From contig CM060066.1 of NCBI GenBank assembly GCA_030533445.1, positions 2,326,749-2,390,748 on the forward strand: DNA of 64,000 bases. The letters are read 5' to 3'. Both the position numbers and the translations under genes were made by a program. Source of the DNA: Cyprinodon diabolis (taxonomy: Eukaryota > Chordata > Actinopteri > Cyprinodontiformes > Cyprinodontidae). Below, piece after piece: positions 28,501 through 39,184 of the stretch. The number at the start of each line of letters is the position of its first letter. The first letter of the stretch is position 1. The notes under the pieces were generated by a model. That model saw only the letters and a list, made by a program, of their open reading frames with translations, did not search any database and was not told the DNA's origin.

Positions 28501-28693
28501 GAGTGACAGTGACCTGCTGCAGCTAGCTCAATTAGAAGCTTAGGTGTGATGAAACGTTTTTTCTTTTTCTTTCTCTTCCCATTCAGTTTGTAGATGACCT
28601 ACAGCCATGAAAGTTACTCCAATTGAAGACAAGATATAGCTGTCGCTTAGATAAAAAGAATTTTTCAGATACCTTTTACGGTTTTTACTCAGC
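25553..28693 (+). repeat. Satellite unit 9
   Basis: This unit is 3141 bp, the shortest complete one, with four GC hairpins and no junction repeat. It has more scattered substitutions than units 2-8, for example around 27040-27100 and in the flank of the hairpin tract. Confidence 0.93.
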
Positions 28694-31600
28694 AGTCGTT
28701 TGTTCGGAGGGGTGCTTTAGCAGCTAAAAGGTGAGTGAGAGTGAGGTCCTGCAGTTCAAACAAAGGGAGGAGCAGGTGGGCCAACCATTTTGTTTGTGCT
28801 TCGTTTTGGGTTGTGAAAGACCTACAGACATGAAGGTTACCCCAGTCTGAGACAAAGGATAGATGTTGCTTTCACTGAAAGAATTTTTCAGATACCTTTT
28901 ACGGTTTTTGCTCAGCAGTCGTTTGTTCGGAGGGTAAGCACCTGGAAGCTAGCTGACAGTTAGCTTCTGCAGCAGCCTGCTAGAGTGCAGCTGCTGAAAT
29001 CTTAGTGTGAGGCGGCCATTTTTTTAAGATCAAACATCTTATTCTCGCCCTCACGGCCACATATTTGGAGCTACAGTCACCATTTTTGGTCAGTTTGTAG
29101 ACTGAAACCTCTGGACTCACACAATGTCTTTGGAATTACGGTAGGATTAATACTTTTCCTTAAAAACCCTCCAGACCAACCTAAAGTCTATGAGAGTTTC
29201 AGCCTTTCTCTATTCTTTTTGAGCTGAAGATGGGAGAGAAACGAATCAGACTATGTGTTTTCAACTCGTCATAAATATTTTTCTGAATGACACACATACA
29301 CCAAAGTTGGTATAGTTGGAGTCGAAGGATTGCTGATGCTCATGGTGAAAATGTTTTTTGAATAACTCCTACGGTTTTTGATCAGTAGTCGTTTGTTCGG
29401 TGCCGTTCTTCCCATACAAAAAAGCCTGGGAAGAAGAAACCAATAGTGAGTGCAGCTGTTGTCTGTGTCAGTGAGAGGCTCGTTAAGCGTTGTCAAGGTT
29501 ACCAAGCTTCAAACAGATTTTACCTCTGCTGTTTTAAACAGCACATATTAATCTAATGGAGGGTGAAAGGACTGATTTAACATTGGGAAATGGATACTAT
29601 ATGACTGCTGTCCATGACACTTCCCTTGCCACTCAGCACTGATAGACTTTCAAAATAAGACTCCAGGGACCCTACAAAATAAAAGCCTCTATATTTTTTA
29701 CATATATTTATTGCTCTTTATGGCTCAACATTATGACCCAAACTCAACCCCGTTTTAGAGAATAGACTCTAGGAGACTGTTTAAAACACACCCTATAGCA
29801 AATTTCAAAATAAAAGCCTCCCATTTCCGCTTCATCTACTGCCCTAATAACATGGAAAAAGAGTGATTTAACGATTGGAAAGTAATCAACTATCATTGAC
29901 GGGTCTGAACATTTTCTATAAACACAACTCTGTTGGACTGTCAAAATAAGACTCCAGGGACCCTACAAAATAAAAGCCTCTAGATTATACTAATGCATTA
30001 ATTGATGCAAATGCTTCAACATTATGACCCAAACTCTTCCAGGTTGTTTTTATTAGACTCTAGTGACCTTTTCAAAACACACCCCGGAGCAAATTTCACA
30101 ATAAAAGTCTCCCATTTACTCTGTAATACAGCAACTATTCACCTAATAACATGGAAAACCAGTGATTTAACATTTGGAAATGGATTCTATATCACTGCTG
30201 GGCGTGACCCATCTTTTGATGCACATTCATGATAGACTTTCAAAATAAGACTACAAGGACTCTACAGAATAAAAGCCTCTTCCTTATACACACTCATACA
30301 TTCTGGCATATTGCTCATTGCCATTGGTGATTTCATAACTGCAATGGCTCTTAGAAGGCGGGCGGAGCCCGCCAATGGTAACAGGCGGGCGGAGCCCGCC
30401 AAAGGTGATTACATCACTGCAATGGCTCTTAGCAGGCGGGCGGAGCCCGCCATTGGTGATTTCATCACTGCAATGGCTCTTAGAAGGCGGGCGGAGCCCG
30501 CCATTGGTGATTTCATCACTCTAATGGCTCTTAGAAGGCGGGCAGAGCCCGCCATTGGTGATTTTTTTCTTCACTGAGATGGCTCCTAGCAGGCGGGCAA
30601 AGCCCGCCAACTGGGCTTCACCCACTGTGTTTCAATATGGACAACCCATATTACCCTTGTGCATCATACGCTGTGCACGTCTATTTCCCAGATTTCAGCA
30701 CAAGTGGCACACAGCTCTCTTTGCCCATGAACTTGCCCTCTTTCCTTCCCTCAGCAGCCCTCAAAGGCGTAAGCAGTTGGTCTGGGGAGCCCCGACGTCA
30801 CTTGCCAGGGCCGTATTGGCCCGGTTCCCCAGACGGGCAGTAGGTGGCCCCCCTCAAAATTTCTTTAGAAATTTTCTAGTTATAGTTCTCCTCGCCACCC
30901 AAAACTTCGGCACGTAACTAGTCCCGCACGGTTTGGCGGATCGGGCCCAAAGTTGGCACACGCGTCGGGACCAATGGGGTGATGTGTGCTTGTATAAAAC
31001 TTTCTCATTAGTCTGAAGGTTTGCGAATTATTAGCGAAAACGTCGCAAAAAAATCCCATAGGAAATGAATGGGGAGAGGAAAAAAAAAGCATAAAAAACA
31101 GCACTTCACTGTGTCGGCATACATTCACCTAGAAAAACAGTTTGAAGCTCAGTTTGTAGATAAATCCTTCGTCTATTTAAAACTGAAGACGGTATGTTGA
31201 TAACTGCTACGGTTTTTGTATAATCAGACCTCAAGCGCCACAAAGTTTTAGCAAAATCCAGCCTGCTAGAGTGGAGCAACTGAAAAGCTAGAGTGTGAGG
31301 CAGGCGTTTTTTAAACACAAAAAAACATTTTAAACTCGCCCTCACGGCCACATATTTATAGCTAGAGTCACCATTTTTGGTCAGTTTGTAGACTGAAATC
31401 TCTGGACCCACACAATATCTTCAGAATTACGGTAGGATTAATACTTTTCCTTAAAAACCCTCCAGACCGACCTAAAGTCGATGAAAATCAGAGCCGTTTT
31501 TCATTGGTTTTGGAGCAGAAGAGGGGAGAAAAACGAATCAGACTATGTGTTTTAAACTCGTCATAAATATTTTTCTGAATGACACACATACACCAAAGTT

Positions 31601-31910
31601 GGCATAGTTGGAGTCGAAGGATGGCTGACGCTCACGGTGAAAAAATATTTTGAATAACTCATACGGTTTTTGCTCAGCAGTCGTTTGTTCGGAGGACATT
31701 TTAAGCAGCTGAAAGCTGGGGGAGAGTGTCCTGCTGCAGCTAGCTCAATTAGAAGATCAGGTGTGACAAAACGTTTTTTCTTTTTCTTTCTCTTCCCATT
31801 CAGGTTGTAGATGACCTACAGCCATGAAAGTTACTCCAATTGAAGATAAGATATAGCTGTCGCTTAGATAAAAATAATTTTTCAGATACCTTTTACGGTT
31901 TTTACTCAGC
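28694..31910 (+). repeat. Satellite unit 10
   Basis: This unit is 3217 bp, with six GC hairpins. Its junction is altered (tatagttctcctcgccaccc near 30880). Its last ~290 bp share a private variant block with the end of unit 4. Confidence 0.93.
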
Positions 31911-34329
31911 AGTCGTTTGTTCGGAGGGGTGCTTTAGCAGCTACAGTAAAAGGTGAGTGAGAGTGAGGTGCTGCAGTTTAAAACAAAGGGAGGAGCAGGT
32001 GGGCCAACCATTTTGTTTGTGCTTCGTTTTGGGTTGTGAAAGACCTACAGACATGAAGGTTACCCCAGTCTGAGACAAAGGATAGATGTTGCTTTCACTG
32101 AAAGAATTTTTCAGATACCTTTTACGGTTTTTGCTCAGCAGTCGTTTGTTCGGAGGGTAAGCACCTGGAAGCTAGCTGACAGTTAGCTTCTGCAGCAGCC
32201 TGCTAGAGTGCAGCTGCTGAAATCTTAGTGTGAGGCGGCCATTTTTTTAAGATCAAACATCTTATTCTCGCCCTCACGGCCACATATTTGGAGCTACAGT
32301 CACCATTTTTGGTCAGTTTGTAGACTGAAACCTCTGGACTCACACAATGTCTTCGGAATTACGGTAGGATTAATACTTTGCCTTAAAAACCCTCCAGACC
32401 AACCTAAAGTGGATGACAGTTTCAGCCTTTCTCCATTCTTTTTGAGCTGAAGATGGGAGAAAAACGAATCAGACTATGTGTTTTCAACTCGTCATAAATA
32501 TTGTTCTGAATGACACACATACACCAAAGTTGGTATAGTTGGAGTCGAAGGATTGCTGATGCTCATGGTGAAAATGTTTTTTAAATAACTCCTACGGTTT
32601 TTGCTCAGCAGTCGTTTGTTCGGAGGGGTGCTTTAGCAGCTACAGTAAAATGTGAGTGAGAGTGAAGTGCTGCAGTTAAAACAAAGGGAGGAGCAGGTGG
32701 GACCAACCATGTTGTTTGTGCTTCGTTTTGGGTTGTGAAAGACGTACAGACATGAAAGTTCCCCCAGTCTGAGAAAAAGGATTGCTGTTGCTTAGACTGA
32801 AATAATTTTTTAGATTCCATTTACGGTTTTCCTTCAGCGCTCCTTTGTTCGGAGCAGACTTCCCATAAAAAAAGCCTGAGAAGAAGAAACCAATAGTGAG
32901 TGCAGCTGTTGTCTGTGTCAGTTAGAGGCTCATTAAGCGTTGTCAAGGTAACCAAGCTTCAAACAGATGTTACCTCTGCTGTTTTAAACAGCACATATTA
33001 ATCTAATGGAGGGTGAAAGGACTGATTTAACATTGGGAAATGGATAGTATATGACTGATGTCCATGACACTTCCCTTGCCACTCAACACTGATAGACTTT
33101 CAAAATAAGACTCCAGGGACCCTACAAAATAAAAGCCTCTATATTTTTTACATATATTTATTGCCCTATATGGCTCAACATTATGACGCAAACTCAACCC
33201 CATTTTAGAGAATAGACTCTAGGAGACTGTTTAAAACACACCCTATGGCAAATTTCAAAATAAAAGCCTCCCATTTCCGCTTCATCTACTGCCCTAATAA
33301 CATGGAAAAAGAGTGATTTAACGATTGGAAAGTCATCAACTATCATTGATGGGTCTGAACATTTTCTCTAAACACAACTCTGTTGGACTTTCAAAATAAG
33401 ACTCCAGGGACCCTACAAAATAAAAGCCTCTAGATTATACTAATGCATTAATTGATGCAAATGGCTCAACATTATGACCCAAACTCTTCCAGGTTGTTTT
33501 TATTAGACTCTAGTGACCTTTTCAAAACACACCCCAGAGCAAATTTCACAATAAAAGTCTCCCATTTACTCTGTAATACAGCAACTATTCACCTAATAAC
33601 ATGGAAAACCAGTGATTTAACATTTGGAAATGGATTCTACATCACTGCTGGGCATGACCCATCTTTTGATGCACATCCATGATGGACTTTCAAAATAAGA
33701 CTACAGGGACTCTACAGAATAAAAGCCTCTTCCTTATACACACTCATACATTCTGGCATATTGCTCATTGCCACTTGTAATTTCATCACTGCAATGGCTC
33801 TTAGAAGGCGGGCGGAGCCCGCCAATGGTGATTTCATCACTGCAATGGATTTTACAAGGCGGGCGGAGCCCGCCAATGGTAGCAGGCGGGCGGAGCCCGC
33901 CGATGGTGATTACATCACTGCAATGGCTATTAGCAGGCGGGCAGAGCCCGCTATTGGTGATTTCATCACTGCAATGGCTTTTAGAAGGCGGACGGAGCCC
34001 GCCAATGGTGATTTTTTTCATCACTGCAATGGCTCCTAGCAGGCGGGCGGAGCACGCCAACTGAGCTTTACCCACTGTGGTTCAATATGGACAACCGATA
34101 TTACGCTTGTGCATCATACGCTGTGCACGTCTATTTCCCAGATTTCAGCACAAGTGGCACACAGCTCTCTTTGCCCATGAACTTGACCTCTTTCCTTCCC
34201 TCTGCAGCCCTTAAAGGCGTAAGCAGTTGGTCTGGGGAGCCCCGACGTCACTTGCCAGGGCCGTATTGGCCCGGTTCCCCAGACGGGCAGTAGGTGGCCC
34301 CCCTCAAAATTTCTTTAGAAATTTTCTAG
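31911..34329 (+). repeat. Satellite unit 11, edge unit ending at the palindrome plus CTAG
   Basis: This unit is the most diverged and stops at CTAG (34326-34329); everything after is unrelated. It has six GC hairpins and an extra ~235 bp module (about 32610-32844) paralogous to the unit's first module (31911-32144). The extra module accounts for its being ~233 bp longer than unit 10 over the same interval. Confidence 0.92.
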
Positions 34330-34898
34330 TTAATACAACTATTCCTTATTTGTGCACATTAATTAAAATGTCATCAGAACGCTGATAATATAAAGTGTGT
34401 CTCAGCCCCCCCCCCCTTCAGTGTCCACCATATTGGATCAGTCCATTTGCTACACATGTTCAGAAAGGTCCAAACAGACAGCAGCAAACCATTTGAAAAC
34501 AAACCATGCAAAGAGCAGTGTTGCCAACTTAGCGCTTTAGTCGCTATATTTAGCCACTTTTCAGACCCCTCTAGCACTTTGATTTCTAAAAAGCTCCTAG
34601 CGCCAAATCTAGAGACTTTTTTCTGCTACTGGAGACTTTGGAGACAACATCTAAAAGCAGCGAACTCTGCTCTCCAGAGCAAGTAGATTGGTAACCCCGC
34701 CTCCTGAATCATTGCTTCCAGATGGAGAAAAAATGGACTCAACTCTCAACAATAGTGCGGTTGAATAAAATGCTAAAATACTTTGCACTGGACAGCAGAT
34801 AATTTAAAGAAAACGTTTGGACTGTAGTCCTCTTGTTACATGTTTGCCCAAGCAGAGAAACTACGTTTTGTTCAAGATGTTAACATTATTTTCAAACC
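34330..34898. other. Array flank with an interspersed repeat fragment
   Basis: The segment begins single-copy DNA next to the array. It includes a poly-C run (about 34409-34418). From about 34516 to 34690 the text (gtgttgccaacttagcg, ctttttctgctactggagac) resembles a repeat I have seen scattered in teleost genomes, but I cannot place it in a family. No gene is seen. Confidence 0.4.
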
Positions 34899-35182
34899 GG
34901 TTCTGCTGGAGGTTTCCTCCTGTTTTTTTCTCTCCACTGTCGCTGCATGCTTGCTTGGTGTGAGGGATTGATGTAAAGTCCAGTACACAATGCAAGCGGC
35001 GATCGACTGTCTCTACCTGCTCGTCCCAGAGGAGAGAATCCTGCAGAGTCAATGACTGGATGCAAGCAGCCGAGTTTCTTTAGATAGAAACTTTGAACCA
35101 ATCTGTTTGAATCGTCTCTGTAAAGAGAGACAGTTGAGATGGCCAGCTGTCTGAACCGGGACTAAACTGAATTGAAATGAAA
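34899..35182 (+). mobile_element. Old LINE 3' end (diverged copy)
   Basis: The text ttctgctggaggtttcctcc through ctccactgtcgctgcatgct, gtgagggattg and tttctttagatagaaac to actgaattgaaatga matches the 3' untranslated end of the LINE family found five more times between 39185 and 60277. It is clearly more diverged and contains an extra internal stretch absent from the younger copies. It is 5' truncated with no coding part. Confidence 0.75.
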
Positions 35183-36232
35183 AATGCATAACTGCAAACT
35201 AACAACCTGTGGCTGCCTGTCTAAACTAATAAGCCAGGAAAGGAGACCTTAATAGTGGTCCAAGCAGCAGGCAAGGCAGCAGCGTCTGCATGTGTCTCGC
35301 ATTTAACGCAGATACGCTTCACCCCCCGCCCCCAACCCAACAGACACCGTGCAGGACGCTAGTTTGTAGCTCTGTGCCACGGTCTGTTGGTTTGCACCTT
35401 AAGCCAAAACACGCGGATGAACTGTGTGTCGTTCGGCGTTGGATAAGGGGTTGTAGACGGTGAACAAGCTCGACAAACCGACACACGGACGCCCACAATC
35501 CTAGCTAGTTCCTGATTGGCCCTCTGGTGTTGTTGTGTGGAATAACATAGCGCAGACCACTGTTAGGTTTATTCTTTATACATCATGTGCATTGTTACTT
35601 TGTTAGCCAGATTAGAGAGACTAGCTGGCCTTCCTTCACATTGTGGATGTCACTGTGTGTACGGAGGTCATCTAATCAGGGCAGCCTTCATGTCTTTAAA
35701 AATACACAGGATATGGGCACATCTTGGAGCCGGTCTGATAGAGGAGAGCTATCTGTAACCCTTGGGCATGGATGGCGTGTCAGTTTCTGATACGGACAGC
35801 TAAACATCCACATGATGCAACACATAGACTCATGAGCTATAAGAAGGAGAAGATGACCTTGTTCGGGGCTCAATCTTTGCCGGACGCTCGCGGACGTGAT
35901 TTTTGAGCCCAGTTTGACCCAGTTTTACCCAGTTTGAGTTAAGAGTAGTAAATAACTTGCTCCCAGGAAAAGAACCGTGAGGAAGCCCCAAGGCGCAATG
36001 GCCTTTTTTAGGGGACATAACTTCCTCATTTTAACACCACGCTTCAATATTGGGCATAAATCCAGGTATGATGCAGATAACCAGCCCTTAAAGCTGCAGA
36101 GATGCAGAGGAGAGCTGTTTTCACGTGTTTCACATATCTGGCGTAGCCAGGAGAAATGCATCGGTCAGATATCTGGGAAAAGTCTTGTAAAATAGGAAAA
36201 AAATCAGCCGTGAAAGAAGGTTCTTTGGTGTT
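35183..36232. other. Intergenic or intronic DNA without recognisable genes
   Basis: Only short ORFs are present, with no domain I recognise. There is a small repeat of cccagttt(g/t)ac around 35907-35940. I see no RNA gene. Confidence 0.5.
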
Positions 36233-36813
36233 ATCAAGAGTAGGGGTGGGCGATATGACGATTTAAGACCGTGTTACGATCTACACCTCTGACGATCTGT
36301 CATTATTAAGAGATTGTTTTATCAGGATTCACAAAACTACAGTGCTGCTGTATTTCTGCCACTGACCACATTTACATGCAACCAAAAAAAAACCTTCACA
36401 GCTAGAATAAAATCTGAGGGTTTGATGTTGGTCCGTTAATTTGAAAATCAGTTAGAATCTATTGTTTAATGTAATATTAAAAAAAAAATCTTAAGTTAGT
36501 TTCTGTGCTTTCTTTCTTCTTTGACTTTATTAGACCAGTCAAGATTTTAAAGTAATAAAACTGCACTAAAATACAGTTAGAATCTTTATTTATTTTGACT
36601 GTAGTTACTTGAAAAATGCAACTAATTTGTAATTGTTTTACTCAGGAATTATTGCATTTTTATACCCTTTGGTGTGTTTACAATATAGAAATAAAAAAGA
36701 AAATAAGTTTGTTAGCACTGCTTTGATTCTCTAATTTTAATAAACTTGTTCATTTATTAAATTTTTCTCTTCTTTGCATGTAACTGAAGTTATGTTGTTC
36801 GTATCTAAAAAAT

Positions 36814-37639
36814 TAGGGATGCACGATATTGGGATTCACGCCCTGTGCTGCGTTGTGACTGTCACGACCCGATCCGTCCCGGAATCACGATCCGAATAGA
36901 TATACATCTGGGTGTCCATAAATAATGTAATTATGGTAGGGATGCACGATATTGGGATTTTGGCCGATATCCGATATGCCGATATTTTAAAACTCATGTA
37001 GCCGATAACCGATATCCATACCGATGTTAAAGCTGGACAAAAATAAGTAGTCATTCAAAATAGCAGTTTTGTTATCCATTTCTGACACTTTGAAAAATAA
37101 TATACTCAAATATATTTTCATATGCTGATATCAAATAGATTTTTAAAAACGCGGTATCGATCTATTTTACTTTCAAAATCTCGTGAAATTTCATCGTTCT
37201 GTTACAAACTCTCGTGATATTTTGCAAATTCTTGTGAGATTTTGTTAGTAAAATAGATCGATACCGCATCAATATATCAACATATAAAAATATGGCAACA
37301 TTTCGTGAATTTTCGGGGGATTTCGTAGCATAACGATGACATATAGCAATATTTCATTAGTAAAAGAGATTGATATGGTGTTTTTAAATGGCAATATATC
37401 AGCATATGAAGATATTGGGATATTTTAATGGATCAATATTTTTTCCCTCGTCTTTAGAAGTTTTTAAGTCTGTAAAAAAGAAGTTTTTGAGGAAGAAGAA
37501 GTAGTATATATTTTTTTTTAGACTTTAGAAACTCAGAAGCTGATCAAATATCGGGTTAAATATCGGTGGGGTAGCCGATGTCCGATATTCAGTTTTAAGC
37601 CCGATACCGATAGGGGGCTGATTATATCGTGCATCCCTA
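36814..37639. mobile_element. Inner hAT-like element nested in the outer one
   Basis: The 826 bp element starts tagggatgcacgatatt and ends atatcgtgcatcccta. It is flanked by a perfect 8 bp duplication TAAAAAAT (36806-36813 and 37640-37647). A second copy of the left end occurs at 36937, so the 5' ~125 bp is a partial tandem of the terminus. It has no coding capacity. It must be younger than the outer element it interrupts. Confidence 0.9.
37151..37267. repeat. Perfect 20 bp inverted repeat inside the inner hAT element
   Basis: The sequence gcggtatcgatctattttac (37151-37170) is perfectly complementary to 37248-37267. The palindrome continues less perfectly outward: ttcatatgctgatat near 37115 pairs with atatcagcatatgaa near 37400. 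The centre of the element is therefore a fold-back structure. Confidence 0.85.
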
Positions 37640-37730
37640 TAAAAAATCGTGATAAAATCGAGATCACAATAATATAATCAAAAAATCGCGATATTTTATT
37701 TTTGCCATATCACCCAGCCCTAATCAAGAG

Positions 37731-39184
37731 TGAAACATGCAATCAGCTCTTTGGTGCAACACATCAGGATGCAGGGATTCTTCTCTTTCTTTGCTCTTTT
37801 ATTGGTTTGTTGATTCCAAAGCCATGCAGGCTGCAACCTGATGGAGACTCTGAAAAGCCAGGGGGCCTTCAGCCCACCAAGGTTTGAGGTTCAGAGGATG
37901 CAAACATTACCCACAGAGCCTTTAGAAAGGGGTTGAACAACAAACGTACCTCTGCTATTCCAGCAGCTGTGATATCACCTAGTATGTGATCGTAAACAGA
38001 TGTGGGGTGTGTGTGTGTGTGTGCGAGCCTCGCTGTGTGTCTAAGGAGCTTTTTTTTCTAAAGCAAAATCAATGCCAAAAGCTGTACAGGGTTTTAATGC
38101 CTCACAGTCTTACACAGAATTTAACTAAATGGAATCCAGGGAAGGGTTCCACTGTTGGAAAGAAGAGCTTCTGCCACAAAAAGGGATGAATATGGCCCAA
38201 TAATGAGAAAGGAACCAGGAGGGAGTAAAACCATAAAAAAAGATCCAAGGCCACCGAGTAAAAGATGGTGGACGGATGGAAGGTCTAAAGCCGAGCAGAG
38301 GGTTGGAGATGTATGGAAAGATGGAAAATCCGAGCGTGAGGGCGACAGCTGTGAGGCAGGTGTCTGTAGCGCCTTACATGAAGGAGGGGAGCAGGGTTCT
38401 GCCGGGGTGGGGGGGGACCGAGGAGGGAAGATGGAGTGGATATTAATTTGTCTCCTGCAGCAGCTACACCCCCCCCCCCCCCCTTCGACCACACGGAGGG
38501 CTGGAATGCGTGGAGAATAGCGCCGATGGTGTGGCCCCAGACAAAACACACATTGTGCTGGAGGGTCATGGATGGTGTGAGCTGCAGATCCCACGGGTCA
38601 CGACAGAGACGTCTGCATGGCAACCAAATGTGGAGGAGATTAACCGCTGGCGACCCGAGCTGCAGCCGCTCGGGTCTGTCAGGATGTTCCAGTAACTAAT
38701 GATGATGAGGAGATGGAGAATTGGCCTGATGACGATGATGATGTTCATATCCAGAGTGGGTCTGAAGCTGGAAGTGATCAGGATCCGTAGCGGACCCCTC
38801 CTTGGATGTTTTGGACATGAGTCTTTCTTCACACACCCTTTCTCGCTTCCCTCAGACTCTGCGGCGCTTTGGTCATAACTCTGATACCACCTCTGAGTTA
38901 TGTGAAGGGAGAGGATAGCAACCTGCAGCAACTAAATATAGACAAACTGAGTCAGAATCAACAGGAGACCAAAAATTTTTAAAGTGTTTCGAAAGTATTT
39001 TGCATTTGCACTTTTTATTGAAATTCTAAATTACAACTTTTTTAAATAAAACTACATTACCGTAACTTTGGTTCCACTTAACATAAGGCCTTGTAAATTA
39101 TCTTCCGTCCACTTTGCCGGGGAGTCAAAAAGTTAATTTCAGACAACAATTATTTTTCTATCTGATTAATCTGTTGATCTGCAG
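37731..39184. other. No gene recognised; microsatellite and poly-C
   Basis: The segment contains a (GT)n run at about 38006-38023 and a 17-19 nt C run near 38467. Several overlapping ORFs of 60-157 codons occur on both strands at 38121-38931. None has a recognisable domain and they are mutually incompatible, so I call none of them. Confidence 0.5.

Larger units (their letters stand above)
1..34329 (+). repeat. Tandem array of a ~3.17 kb complex satellite (11 units)
   Basis: Eleven head-to-tail copies are seen directly, taking the conserved start agtcgtttgttcggagg as register: starts at 1, 3296, 6465, 9634, 12893, 16039, 19207, 22378, 25553, 28694 and 31911. Spacings run 3141-3295 bp, and most of the length variation comes from two internal variable tracts. 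Units look very similar by eye; unit 11, at the edge, is the most diverged. The left edge is outside the window; the right edge is sharp, at a palindrome plus CTAG. No rRNA, histone or 5S sequence is present. Every ORF inside is short or made of internal tandem repeats, so I read the array as non-coding. The family was not recognised by name. Confidence 0.97.
36241..37722. mobile_element. Outer non-autonomous hAT element
   Basis: The terminal inverted repeats are taggggtgggcgatatgac at 36241 and its imperfect complement ...ccatatcacccagccctaa ending at 37722. They are flanked by a perfect 8 bp target-site duplication ATCAAGAG (36233-36240 and 37723-37730). An 8 bp duplication with this kind of TIR is characteristic of hAT transposons. 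No transposase ORF is present. The element is interrupted by a second hAT-like element at 36814-37639; without it, and without one copy of the inner target duplication, the outer element would be about 650 bp. Confidence 0.9.

Noticed and set aside
1..34329. rDNA spacer, histone cluster or 5S array
   Set aside because: No rRNA, 5S or histone sequence is present in any unit on either strand.
38121..38931. Several overlapping ORFs of 60-157 codons
   Set aside because: They overlap on opposite strands, contain homopolymer-derived proline or glycine runs, and match no domain I know.
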